A stretch of 58,329 nucleotides of DNA, taken from positions 1 through 58,329 of the forward strand of contig NZ_SCMX01000042.1 of assembly GCF_005503625.1 (NCBI RefSeq). Reading direction: 5' to 3'. Source of the stretch: Cupriavidus sp. 2SB (GTDB taxonomy: Bacteria; Pseudomonadota; Gammaproteobacteria; Burkholderiales; Burkholderiaceae). Every line of letters starts with the position of its first letter. Position 1 is the stretch's first letter. Made by a program: the position numbers and the translations under genes. The notes under the pieces were generated by a model. That model made no database searches. It saw nothing but the letters and a program-made list of their open reading frames with translations, and was not told the origin of the DNA. Shown piece by piece: positions 7,767 to 16,325 of the stretch.

Positions 7767-9790
7767 GCCAGCGACATTTGTGCATCCAGCCAGGCCGGCA
7801 GGTCTGCCTCCGGCATCGGCCGCGCCAGCAGGTAACCCTGCATGGTCTTGCAGCCGATGTCGATCAGCGCCTGTCGGTCGGCCTCGTATTCCACGCCTTC
7901 GGCAACCACCTCGAAGCCGAACGAACGGCCCAGGCTCAGCACGGCGCGCATCAGATCCTGGTTGCGCGGCGAGCCGGCAATGCCGGTGATGAAGCTCCGA
8001 TCCACCTTCACGCACGCCGCGCCAAGCTGCCGCAGCGCGCCAAGCCCAGAATAGCCGACGCCGAAATCGTCCAGCGCGATGGTCACGCCGGCGCGGGCCA
8101 GGTTTGCCAGCTTGCCCTGCACGGCATCCATGTCGAGCGCGACTTCCTCGGTGATCTCCACCGTCAGCAGGGCGGGTTCGATGCCGTGGTCGGCCAGCGT
8201 GGAGAGCAGCAGGCGGTCGATATCGCCCTGTCCCATTTCCCGTGGCGAGAGATTGATGGCGATGGGAATCCTGCGGCCGTCGCGCACGTGGATTGCCTTG
8301 GACAGGCGGCAGACCTTGGCCAGCGTGGCGCGCAGCAGCGGCTCGGCCAGCCCCGAGGCGGCGGCCACCGACACCAGTTCGGGCGGCGGCACCCAGCCGT
8401 GGCGCCAGTGCTTCCAGCGGATCAGCGCCTCCAGGCTGCGCACCCGCGTGCCGCCATCGGCAAAGATCGGCTGGAACCAGACTTCGAGCAGGTCGTCCGT
8501 CAGCGCGCGCGGCAGGTCGCGTTCGATATCGCGCTGCATCTTGAGATGCCGGCGCAGGTCCTCGTCGAAGACGTAGTGGCTGTTGCGCCCCAGCCGCTTG
8601 GCGGCGTAGAGCGCCGCGTCCGCGAACAGCAGCAGGTCGTCCAGGCTCAGGTCCGGACCCTGGCAGATGCCGATGCTGATGCCGACCGGGCAGTACTCGT
8701 AGCCATCCAGCGGTTCGCGTATGGCGGCGATGAGGCGGGCAGCCAGGCTGGAGGGGCAGTCCGAGGTCTCGAACGGATCGTAGAGGATCATGAATTCGTC
8801 GCCACCCATGCGGCCGACCATCATGTCGGGGCCTGCCACGGCTTCGAGCCGCCGCGCCACTTCGCGCAGCACGCCGTCGCCGGCCTTGTGGCCGAAGGCG
8901 TCGTTGATGACCTTGAAACCATCGAGGTCGAGCAGCAGCAGGCAGTGACGCCCGCTGGTCCCCTGCATGAAGCGCTTGTTGGCGCGGTCGAAAAAGCCGC
9001 TGCGGCTCAGCAGGCCGGTCAGCGGGTCCTGGCTGGCCAGCGTCCACAGTTCGTCCGCGCGGGTGACCGCGTCTTCGTGAGCAATCCGCAGCGAATGCTG
9101 GATCGCCGTGGCCTCGTTCTTGAGACGGATCGAATGGCGGATCTGCTGTTCACTTTCGAGCGTGCACCGGAAAAGCGCCGCAAGGTAGAGCACCGTAGTG
9201 AAGGCAAGCCAGTACCGGTCGAAATCGCCAAAGACCACCAGGCACGCGGCAGCAGACAGCAGCGGCGGCGTGATGAAGCAGAGGGGAATCGGCGCATACG
9301 CAAAGCCATGCGTGACGGCGCCGGCCGTGATGCCGCAGACCACGGTCAGGTAGAACAGCGCTTGTGGCGACGTATAGCCGTCGCACAGGATGGGGATGGC
9401 CGCCCAGGTCAGCCCGGAGAGAAAGGCCAGCGTGCAATGCATCCGCAGATGCCATTTGACCGCACGATGCAGGCGCGGGTCCTCGGCCTGCGTTGCCGCA
9501 CCGGCCTTGCCCAGCGGCAGGCGGCACAGCCAGATACGCAGCGCATTGAACAGCAGTGAAACCAGAAACCACGCGCTGGCCGTGGGGCCGCGCCCGGCAT
9601 GCCATGCCACGGCCAGCACGCTGACGCCGAGCACGATATTGATCGGAATAGAGATACGTACCGTGCGGCAGACGGCCTGTAGCTGGTCGTGCCGGGTGAG
9701 CCGTGCCAGCGAGGCGTCAATGGTTGCGCCGCTGCGGTGATCGGCGGGCACAGGGATTTGCGCCTGCGCTGCCCTGCGAATTGTCTTCAT
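7763..9790 (-). CDS. Membrane GGDEF-EAL cyclic-di-GMP protein
   Basis: A 675-residue protein that probably makes and/or degrades cyclic di-GMP. The N-terminal third has about five hydrophobic segments (for example INIVLGVSVLAVAW, FYLTVVCGITAGAV and YWLAFTTVLYLAALF), so it is an integral membrane sensor without a named input domain. A GGDEF domain follows with intact MGGDEF near residues 327-332, then an EAL domain with SLEALIRW near 450, NLSPRE and DDFGVGYS. Both catalytic signatures look intact. The ATG at 9790 is chosen because GCAGGAAC precedes it. Longer upstream readings lack a ribosome site. Confidence 0.88.
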   Translation of the reverse strand: MKTIRRAAQAQIPVPADHRSGATIDASLARLTRHDQLQAVCRTVRISIPINIVLGVSVLAVAWHAGRGPTASAWFLVSLLFNALRIWLCRLPLGKAGAATQAEDPRLHRAVKWHLRMHCTLAFLSGLTWAAIPILCDGYTSPQALFYLTVVCGITAGAVTHGFAYAPIPLCFITPPLLSAAACLVVFGDFDRYWLAFTTVLYLAALFRCTLESEQQIRHSIRLKNEATAIQHSLRIAHEDAVTRADELWTLASQDPLTGLLSRSGFFDRANKRFMQGTSGRHCLLLLDLDGFKVINDAFGHKAGDGVLREVARRLEAVAGPDMMVGRMGGDEFMILYDPFETSDCPSSLAARLIAAIREPLDGYEYCPVGISIGICQGPDLSLDDLLLFADAALYAAKRLGRNSHYVFDEDLRRHLKMQRDIERDLPRALTDDLLEVWFQPIFADGGTRVRSLEALIRWKHWRHGWVPPPELVSVAAASGLAEPLLRATLAKVCRLSKAIHVRDGRRIPIAINLSPREMGQGDIDRLLLSTLADHGIEPALLTVEITEEVALDMDAVQGKLANLARAGVTIALDDFGVGYSGLGALRQLGAACVKVDRSFITGIAGSPRNQDLMRAVLSLGRSFGFEVVAEGVEYEADRQALIDIGCKTMQGYLLARPMPEADLPAWLDAQMSLA

Positions 9791-10090
9791 CAGTTCCTGC
9801 CCGTCGCCTGTCGGTCGCGCGCTGCCGACTCCGCCGCGCCACCAGAAGGCGATTTCCTGCGCCCCAAAAAATACCTTGTTCCTGCTTGTTGTTATTGTGT
9901 TGCCGCCGTGTTGGCCGGTCGGCATATTCATGAACCTGGTGCCTGACTGCCCACGGCACCGGTACTGTCCCCGATTTGGTGCCATGCCAATCAGGCCGCT
10001 TGACGTGTGCCATGGGTCCGGATTGGAACCGGCGAGTATAAGGCCGAAGTGTGAAAACGGAACCGCGGAGATGGACTGTGCTTGTGCGGA
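9791..10090. other. Intergenic region with a REP-like remnant
   Basis: No gene is supported in this 300-base gap between the two cyclic-di-GMP genes. GGTGCC at 9938-9943 pairs with GGCACC at 9955-9960, and GGTGCC recurs at 9978-9983 after a GGTACTGTCCCC stretch. That wording recalls REP sequences associated with RAYT transposases in GC-rich proteobacteria. The match is from memory and weak. Confidence 0.35.
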
Positions 10091-11686
10091 TCAGTCCGCG
10101 GTGACTTCCCTGCCGGCCTCCTGCCGCCCGCGCCGGCGGAAGAAATCGATGAAGTCCGCCACAGGCATGGGTCGGCCAAAAAGCCAGCCCTGCCCATACT
10201 GCACGCCGCGCTGTTGCAGAACCGCACACTGCGTCTCGGTCTCGATGCCTTCGGCCACCATGCGGATATCCAGCGCCCGCGCCATCTCGATGATGTGCGG
10301 GCCGACGCCGCGCGTGGGGCCGTCGGTGGTCATCGACTCCACGAACGCGCGGTCGATCTTGAGGCCGTCTACATCCAGATCCTGCAGGTAGGCCAGGCTC
10401 GAATAGCCGGTGCCGAAGTCGTCGATCCATGTCGGATGCCCGGCGCGGCGGAACGCGGCGATGGCCTCGCGGCAGGCCGCGTCGTTGGCAAAGCCCCGCT
10501 CGGTGACCTCGATCCAGAGTTGCTGCGCGCGGATGCCCTTGCGCTGCAGCGCTGCCGTGAGGAAGGGCAGCGTATCGGCCCGGCGGAAATCCTCGGGGGA
10601 CAGGTTGATCGAGATATGCAGGCTGCGATCCGCGGCCAGCTGCGCGCCCAGGTCCGCGAGCACGGCCTCGACCATGCAGCGGGTGATGGCGTGGACGGTG
10701 CCCGTCGCTTCCGCCATGGGAATGAAGTTGTCGGGCATCGCGATCTGTCCGTCGGGCAGGCGCCAGCGCACAAGCGCCTCGGCGCCGATGCAGTGACCGG
10801 ACTGCAACGCCATCACGGGCTGGTAGACCGCAAAGAATTCCTTGCGCCGGATGCCCCCCCGCAGCGCATGTTCCGGGCTGCTCAGGCGCCGGCCCCAGCG
10901 CAGCATCAGCCAGGTGGCCAGCGCGCTCACTCCAAGCGCCAAAGGTACGCTGGCATAGAGGAGTCGCGCCCAGGTCTCGTTCAGTTCGACGGACGGCTCG
11001 TAGGCCACCACGGCGAATGGCAGGCTGCGCGAGGCCTTGACGTCGAGGTATCGTCCCTCCTGAACCTGCCCGTCGAGTTGCCGGGACCAGGCCCGCTGCA
11101 ACGTGGCCTGTTCGGTATCGCTCCACGCCGCCACGACGTTGCCCGTGCCGGTGTCGATCATGCCAAGGCGGATGTGCGCGTCGAGCGGAACGATGTCGAT
11201 GAAGAACTGGGCGTCGACCACCGCCACGTGCCGGCCCACGCGGAACTGAATGGTGGGCTGCGTCAGCGCTGCCCCGGCGGGACGGTAGCTGGTGCCGAGT
11301 TCGGGTAGCGGGGTCCATGGCCGCGACTGGTCTTCGATACCGCGCAGGGCGCCAGGGAGCGACGACGACGCGCAGAGGAAGCGCCCGTCATCGAGGTACG
11401 TGATTTGCCGGACGTAGCGATGCTGGAGGTCTGACGCGCGCATGGCGTCGAGATGGGCGGCGCTGCACGTGTGGCCTGTGAATGCATCGGCCGATTGCGC
11501 GGCGGCGATGGCATCGCGCGCCACGGCTTCCACACGCTGGAGCGCCCGTTCGGTGAACTGGTCCACACGCTGCCGGAACATCTGCTCGGCAAACGCATGC
11601 GATAACCACGTGGTAAGGGCCACCGGCCCGCAGATCCCGAGCGCGACCACACAGAACATGAAGAACCAGAGGCGAAGCCTGCTCAT
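10091..11686 (-). CDS. CSS-motif EAL phosphodiesterase
   Basis: A 531-residue predicted cyclic-di-GMP phosphodiesterase. A membrane span at about residues 5-28 (LWFFMFCVVALGICGPVAL) is followed by a periplasmic CSS-type sensor region containing FLCASSS, a second span near 265-285 (LGVSALATWLML), and a C-terminal EAL domain with GAEALVRWR near residue 302, INLSPEDF, and DDFGTGYSS. No GGDEF is present. CSS-motif enzymes are known in E. coli to respond to periplasmic redox or disulfide state. The start at 11686 gives a standard anchor. An ATG 24 codons upstream is possible, and neither has a clear ribosome site. Confidence 0.87.
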   Translation of the reverse strand: MSRLRLWFFMFCVVALGICGPVALTTWLSHAFAEQMFRQRVDQFTERALQRVEAVARDAIAAAQSADAFTGHTCSAAHLDAMRASDLQHRYVRQITYLDDGRFLCASSSLPGALRGIEDQSRPWTPLPELGTSYRPAGAALTQPTIQFRVGRHVAVVDAQFFIDIVPLDAHIRLGMIDTGTGNVVAAWSDTEQATLQRAWSRQLDGQVQEGRYLDVKASRSLPFAVVAYEPSVELNETWARLLYASVPLALGVSALATWLMLRWGRRLSSPEHALRGGIRRKEFFAVYQPVMALQSGHCIGAEALVRWRLPDGQIAMPDNFIPMAEATGTVHAITRCMVEAVLADLGAQLAADRSLHISINLSPEDFRRADTLPFLTAALQRKGIRAQQLWIEVTERGFANDAACREAIAAFRRAGHPTWIDDFGTGYSSLAYLQDLDVDGLKIDRAFVESMTTDGPTRGVGPHIIEMARALDIRMVAEGIETETQCAVLQQRGVQYGQGWLFGRPMPVADFIDFFRRRGRQEAGREVTAD

Positions 11687-11782
11687 GAGCGTCCGGGCCG
11701 GGGGAAATGCGTGGCAGGATACCAGACCCGATTCTCTGCACAGTCTGATATGGCTCATGCGGGAATCAGGTTCCCGTGTTCC

Positions 11783-12142
11783 TTATTTTGTCGGCTTGCC
11801 TCGCAGCGCCTTGCTGGCGCCGATGTCCACCAGATGTTGCTTCCATGCTGAAAACACCGTATCGAGGCACGCCGCCGTATCGCACTTGTCGCGCCGCGCC
11901 CGAAAGCCGTCGATATCGGCCTGTGAGATCACGCCAGCCTGCAGCAGGCGCTGCTGGTCGTTGTAGATGCGCTGATAGCCCATCGAGAAGAGCGCGTGTT
12001 CGCAGATGATGCGGCTGGCGGGCGTGGCCGGTGCATCGCAGGCGATGTCGTTGGCGTGTGCCACGGCGGAAAACGCCAGGAGCGCGGCGAAAAGGGTGGC
12101 AGTACGGGTGACGGAAAGCGCGGCCTTGGTATCGAGGGTCAC
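11783..12142 (-). CDS. Small secreted LprI-like protein
   Basis: A 119-residue protein with an N-terminal signal peptide (hydrophobic ATLFAALLAFSAVAHA, cleavage near residue 30). The mature part has four Cys (ACDAP, IICEHA, DKCDT, AACLD) spaced like the LprI/DUF1311 lysozyme-inhibitor-like family, including the pattern of an early Cys pair and a QADID-FRARRDKC segment. It should be periplasmic. Assignment to lysozyme inhibition is by family resemblance only. It is monocistronic, between the EAL gene and a candidate small RNA on the same strand. Confidence 0.65.
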   Translation of the reverse strand: MTLDTKAALSVTRTATLFAALLAFSAVAHANDIACDAPATPASRIICEHALFSMGYQRIYNDQQRLLQAGVISQADIDGFRARRDKCDTAACLDTVFSAWKQHLVDIGASKALRGKPTK

Positions 12143-12217
12143 GGGGAGTGCGCGGCGGTGGCCAGGTCTTGGGGGAAGCGCGTGATCATAGCGCAGGCCC
12201 CCTTTCCATTGCGCAGC

Positions 12218-12306
12218 AAAAAAGAGCGCCCGCCGGGGAGAGCGGGCGCAACGGAGGGAGGATGGTCCTCACGAAGAGGTGACTTGATAGTAGGTCCGGC
12301 GCGTCC
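12218..12306 (-). ncRNA. Candidate small RNA with its own promoter and terminator
   Basis: On the minus strand, TTGGAG (12335-12340), a 16-base spacer and TAATAG (12313-12318) form a plausible sigma-70 promoter. About 60 bases downstream lies a classic terminator: GCGCCCGC (12242-12249), loop, GCGGGCGC (12226-12233), then TCTTTTTTG. No protein gene lies between them. The predicted transcript is about 90 nt, with a small CCTC-TTCGT-GAGG hairpin and a single-stranded CCTCCCTCC run that could pair with Shine-Dalgarno sequences. Whether it is transcribed is unknown. Confidence 0.45.
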
Positions 12307-12441
12307 TGCCCGCTATTACGCGATGGTATGCCCACTCCAATCTTTCGGATGGCATGGCCCACGCGGCGGTATGCGGCAGCGCCCGAATACATTCGATATT
12401 TCATGACATGCCGAAGCATTGGGCGGGCCGATGCTGGGATC

Positions 12442-13602
12442 ATGGGTGCATTCTTCATCGACGCCCCGCCCATGCTGCCCGCCGATCCCATTGCCGCTGT
12501 TACCCATGCCGATCCCTATCCGTATTACCGGCACCTCGCGCAGTCACGGCCATTCCACTTCGATCCCGCGCTGAAACTCTGGGTGGCCGCCAGTGCCGCC
12601 GCCGTGGCCGAGGTGCTCGGCCATTCCGATGCCCGGGTACGCCCGGTTGGCCAGGCGGTGCCACCTGCACTGGCCGGGGCAGCGGCTGGCGAACTGTTCG
12701 GCAGGCTGATCCGGATGAACGATGGGCCCGCGCATGCCGCGCTCAAGGGCATCGTGATGGCACGGCTGATGCGGCTCGACCTCGATCGCGTGCGTGTGAG
12801 GACGCAGCAACTGGCGGCTGCCTTGCCGCGCGCCACGTCGGACGATGCGCACGAAGCCATGCGCTGGATGTTCACGCTGCCGGTGCTCGCTGTGGCGGAC
12901 ACGCTGGGACTCCCGCTGCATCACGACGAGGACGGCCACGTATCCACGCGGATGGCGGGGTTCGTGGCGACCTATGCGGCAGCCATGTCGCCACTCGCCT
13001 CCGCAGCCGATGTGGAAGCCGGCAACGTGGCCGCGCAATGGCTGACCCGGAACGTCGAGCAGTGCGCAGATGCGGCGCCCCACGATGGTCTGCTCGCCGC
13101 GTTGCGCCAGGACGCCGCGCTGGCCGACATCGCGCCGCCGAAGTGGATCGCCAATGCCGTTGGCCTGATGATCCAGGCGTGCGAAGCCACGGCGGGGTTG
13201 GTCGGCAACACGCTGGTGGCGCTCGGGCGCGAGCCTACATCCGCGCGCGACAACATCAATGCGCGCGTCGCCCGAGTTGCTCACGACGATCCCCCAGTGC
13301 AGAACACGCGCCGTTTCATGGCAGCCGATGCCATCATTGGCGGCCAACCGCTGCGCACCGGCGACACCATACTGGTGCTGCTGGCCGCCGCAGCGCATGA
13401 TCCCGATGGCGCTGGACCTGCCGAGGATCGGCCATGGACATTCGGCACCGGCCGCCACGGCTGCCCCGGCGCTGCGCTGGCCCAGATGCTGGCGGCGTCT
13501 ACGGTTCAGGCGCTGCTGGACCGGGGCGTGCGGCCCGAACGGCTATTGCCTGGCTTGCGTTATCGTCCCTCGGTCAACGCGCGGATTCCGCAGTTCCAGT
13601 GA
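12442..13602 (+). CDS. Cytochrome P450 with degenerate ExxR motif
   Basis: A 386-residue soluble bacterial P450. The haem-ligand loop WTFGTGRHGCPGAALA places Cys341. The I-helix oxygen-activation motif reads ACEAT (residues 246-250, A-G/C-x-x-T). The following DDPPVQNTRR matches the usual post-K-helix segment, so alignment is secure. At the ExxR position the sequence is RVAH (residues 278-281) where Glu-x-x-Arg is expected. The start is uncertain: ATG 12442 is chosen, with ATG 12403 and 12328 in frame upstream. It heads a likely operon with an ABM monooxygenase (47-base gap) and a TauE/SafE exporter (18-base gap). The substrate is unknown. Confidence 0.82.
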   Translation: MGAFFIDAPPMLPADPIAAVTHADPYPYYRHLAQSRPFHFDPALKLWVAASAAAVAEVLGHSDARVRPVGQAVPPALAGAAAGELFGRLIRMNDGPAHAALKGIVMARLMRLDLDRVRVRTQQLAAALPRATSDDAHEAMRWMFTLPVLAVADTLGLPLHHDEDGHVSTRMAGFVATYAAAMSPLASAADVEAGNVAAQWLTRNVEQCADAAPHDGLLAALRQDAALADIAPPKWIANAVGLMIQACEATAGLVGNTLVALGREPTSARDNINARVARVAHDDPPVQNTRRFMAADAIIGGQPLRTGDTILVLLAAAAHDPDGAGPAEDRPWTFGTGRHGCPGAALAQMLAASTVQALLDRGVRPERLLPGLRYRPSVNARIPQFQ

Positions 13603-13649
13603 CGACTACGCATACCCCATAACCATACCCATAACGAAGGAGCCCCCGA

Positions 13650-14006
13650 ATGATTGCCGTGATCTTTGAAGTCGAGCCCGCACCGGGCCGGCAGGATGCC
13701 TATCTCGATATCGCCGCTCATCTGAAACCGACGCTGGAGGCCATCGACGGATTTGTTTCCGTTGAACGTTTCCAGAGCCTGACCACGCCGGGCAAGCTGC
13801 TCTCGCTGTCGTTCTTCCGCGACGAGGCAGCGGTGATGGCATGGCGCAACACGCTCGATCATCGCCAGGCGCAGGCTGCCGGGCGCGGCGGCGTCTTCGC
13901 CGGATATCGGCTGCGCGTGGCACAGGTGCTGCGCGATTACGGCCTGAACGAGCGTGACGAAGCGCCGGCCGACAGCCGGGCTGCCCACGACGCGCACGAA
14001 CACTGA
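13650..14006 (+). CDS. ABM-family (antibiotic biosynthesis monooxygenase) protein
   Basis: A 118-residue protein of the dimeric alpha/beta-barrel ABM superfamily. It opens MIAVIFEVEPAPGRQ and contains the family-type helix EAIDGFVSVERFQS and LSLSFFRDEAAVMAWRN. The C-terminal 20 residues are charged and His/Asp-rich. A strong ribosome site (GAAGGAG) precedes the ATG. ABM proteins can be cofactor-free monooxygenases, haem degraders or simple stress proteins. The position directly after a P450 suggests a shared substrate, which is inference. Confidence 0.8.
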   Translation: MIAVIFEVEPAPGRQDAYLDIAAHLKPTLEAIDGFVSVERFQSLTTPGKLLSLSFFRDEAAVMAWRNTLDHRQAQAAGRGGVFAGYRLRVAQVLRDYGLNERDEAPADSRAAHDAHEH

Positions 14007-14024
14007 TACAGGGAGCCGATTCGC

Positions 14025-14780
14025 ATGACCATGCTGCAAGCGAGCCACGAGATCGCGTTCATCGGGCTGACCTTCCTGCTGGCCGGATTCGTCAAAGGCG
14101 TGGTGGGTCTCGGCCTGCCCACGGTGGCGGTGGGACTGCTCGGGCTGGTCATGCCACCCGCCCAGGCCGCCGCGCTGCTGGTGGCGCCTTCGATGGTGAC
14201 CAACGTCGTGCAACTGTTCAGCGGACCACGCTTTGGCCAACTTGTCCGGCGGCTGTGGCCGTTGCTGGTGACGATCTGCGTCGGCACCTGGGTTTGCGCG
14301 GCCCTGGTGCCCGCCAAGCTGATGGCGCATGCGACCAACGCACTGGGCGTGGCGTTAATCGCCTACGGGGTGCTCGGACTGGCGGCGGTCAAGTTGACGG
14401 TGCCGCCGCGTGCCGAGCGCTGGATGGGGCCGCTGGCCGGGCTGGTGACCGGCGCCATCACGGCCGTGACCGGGGTGTTCGTGATTCCCGCCGTGCCCTA
14501 TCTGCAGGGTTTGGGGCTCGACAAGGAAAGCATGGTGCAGGCGCTGGGGCTGTCCTTCACGGTTTCGACGATTGCCCTGGCTGTGAGTCTGGCGCTGGGC
14601 GGCGCATTGCTGCACACGCCGGTGCTGGGCGCGTCGGCGCTGGCGCTGGTACCCGCGTTGGGCGGCATGTTCCTCGGCCAGTGGCTGCGGCACCGGATCA
14701 GTGCCGAACGGTTCCGCAAGCTGTTTTTCTGTGGCTTGCTGCTGCTCGGTGCCGAACTGGCCCTGCGCGGCGCGTTCTGA
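14025..14780 (+). CDS. TauE/SafE-family membrane transporter
   Basis: A 251-residue integral membrane protein with about eight hydrophobic helices and the duplicated TauE/SafE architecture (FLLAGFVKGVVGLGLPTVAVGLLGL early, GLVTGAITAVTGVFVIPAVPYLQ mid-protein). Members export sulfite, sulfoacetate or other organic anions. It is the last gene of the P450-ABM group, 18 bases after the ABM stop, so it may export a product or by-product. It is distinct from the second TauE/SafE protein at 21628-22392. Confidence 0.85.
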   Translation: MTMLQASHEIAFIGLTFLLAGFVKGVVGLGLPTVAVGLLGLVMPPAQAAALLVAPSMVTNVVQLFSGPRFGQLVRRLWPLLVTICVGTWVCAALVPAKLMAHATNALGVALIAYGVLGLAAVKLTVPPRAERWMGPLAGLVTGAITAVTGVFVIPAVPYLQGLGLDKESMVQALGLSFTVSTIALAVSLALGGALLHTPVLGASALALVPALGGMFLGQWLRHRISAERFRKLFFCGLLLLGAELALRGAF

Positions 14781-14875
14781 CACCGGCGTCCGCGAGAAGC
14801 TGACACAATTGCCCGCCATACTCGTGCATCATCGCAACGGATGTGTGACAGCACGAAACGAAAGGGCTGATCGGC

Positions 14876-16003
14876 ATGAAGCGGCGCACCGGTGGCATGA
14901 AGTTGTGGACGACGTTGAGCAAGCAGGCGACACGCAGTGCGCGCCAGCTTCAGCGCACCATGGCGCGCACGGTGACCGATCCGATGATGCGGGCCGCGCA
15001 GAAGCAAAGCCAGTCGGTCAGCAAGGCCGTGGGCGAGGCGGTCGGCAAGGCAGCCCGGCAGGCGCTGACCGGCGTGGTGACGCCTGCCCGGGCACCGGTC
15101 AGCCGTGGCGGCGGGGCCTGGGAGGAAGGACAGTGGGGCTTCGGCCTCGGCATTGGGCGCCTGGCACAACGCCGCTACCGCGTGTTCGTGCCGCCCGGCG
15201 TCACCGTGGCCCGGCCCGCACCGCTGCTCGTGCTGCTGCACGGCTGCGGCCAGGATGCGGCCAGCTTTGCCGCCTGCACGCGCGTGGCGACCGTTGCCCG
15301 CGATGCGCGCTGGGTGGTGTTGATGCCCGAACAGTCGTCGCACGCCAATCACCAGCGTTGCTGGAACTGGTTCCGACCCACGGTGCGCGGCGCCTCCGAA
15401 ACCGCGCTGCTGATGGCGATGATCGACCACGTTATCCGACGCTATCCCGTCGTAGCGGATCGCGTCTGCGCATTCGGTCTCTCGGCGGGTGGCGCCATGG
15501 CAACGATGCTGGGACTGAACCACCCCGACCGCTTTGCCGCCATCGGCTCCCACTCGGGCGCCGCGCCCTACAGCGCATTGAACGCGACGCAGGCCGGCAA
15601 GGCCATGCGCGGCGAACGCGGTCCCGACATCCTCGCGGCGAAGGTGGCACTGGCCGGCCGCCGCGCGCCGCCGTTGCTGCTATTGCATGGCGACGCAGAC
15701 AACGTGGTCACCTACGACAACGCCACGGCCACGGCTGCCATGTGGCTGGAACTGACACCGGCGGGCACGCCAAAGCCCGAGGCACAGGCCGCCAGGCGCG
15801 TGCGGCGTGGCACGCGGCGTGCGGTGGATGTGTTCGACTGGCAGGCAGGGGAGAGACCGTACATGAGGCTGGTCCGGGTGGAGGGCTTGCGCCACGCGTG
15901 GAGCGGCGGCACGCCGGGGCAGGCGTTCTCGGACCCGTCCGGCCCCGATGCCCTGAAAATCGCGCTGCGCTTCTTTTCGGTCAGCGGCCAACATCCCGCG
16001 TGA
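14876..16003 (+). CDS. PHB-depolymerase-family esterase
   Basis: A 375-residue alpha/beta hydrolase of the esterase/PHB depolymerase family. The oxyanion segment LLVLLHGCGQDAASFA and the lipase box GLSAGGAMA fix the fold. GDADNVVTYDNA and the final LRHAWSGG supply the acid and His of the triad. The N-terminal 75 residues are basic and amphipathic with no cleavable signal, so it may bind membranes or PHB granules. AAAGGG precedes the ATG at 14876, and a second ATG lies six codons on. Polyhydroxybutyrate or a short-chain ester is the likely substrate class. Confidence 0.83.
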   Translation: MKRRTGGMKLWTTLSKQATRSARQLQRTMARTVTDPMMRAAQKQSQSVSKAVGEAVGKAARQALTGVVTPARAPVSRGGGAWEEGQWGFGLGIGRLAQRRYRVFVPPGVTVARPAPLLVLLHGCGQDAASFAACTRVATVARDARWVVLMPEQSSHANHQRCWNWFRPTVRGASETALLMAMIDHVIRRYPVVADRVCAFGLSAGGAMATMLGLNHPDRFAAIGSHSGAAPYSALNATQAGKAMRGERGPDILAAKVALAGRRAPPLLLLHGDADNVVTYDNATATAAMWLELTPAGTPKPEAQAARRVRRGTRRAVDVFDWQAGERPYMRLVRVEGLRHAWSGGTPGQAFSDPSGPDALKIALRFFSVSGQHPA

Positions 16004-16004
16004 T

Positions 16005-16325
16005 TCAACGTGTGCCGACGGGTTCGAACGTGACGTCGCTCGTGGGACACGCCACGCACGGCAGGATGTAGCCGTCTTCCTTCTCGTCGAGGCTCAGGCC
16101 CGGCCATTCGATCCGATACCGGACGCTGCCCGCGTGGAGCTTGCTCAGGCAGGCGCGGCATGTGCCATTGCGGCAGGAGCTGGGCAGCGGCAATCCTTCG
16201 AGCAACGCCGCTTCGAGCAGGCTGAGGGACGCCGGCGCTGCAAACCGGGTGTTGGCGGGCAGCAGGTGGGCGATGTATTCGCAGTCGTCCACGCCATCGT
16301 GTGCGATTTCCTTTGCTGCGCTCAT
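16005..16325 (-). CDS. Plant-type [2Fe-2S] ferredoxin
   Basis: A 106-residue 2Fe-2S protein. The cluster motif is C-x4-C-x2-C (SSCRNGTCRACLSKL) with the fourth Cys in ILPCVAC about 30 residues later. Its ATG overlaps the stop of the upstream YigZ gene as ATGA (16322-16325), so translation is probably coupled. No dedicated reductase is adjacent. The P450 at 12442 and the Rieske system further on are possible partners, but neither is linked. An open frame continues upstream into YigZ, but no start there is convincing. Confidence 0.85.
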   Translation of the reverse strand: MSAAKEIAHDGVDDCEYIAHLLPANTRFAAPASLSLLEAALLEGLPLPSSCRNGTCRACLSKLHAGSVRYRIEWPGLSLDEKEDGYILPCVACPTSDVTFEPVGTR

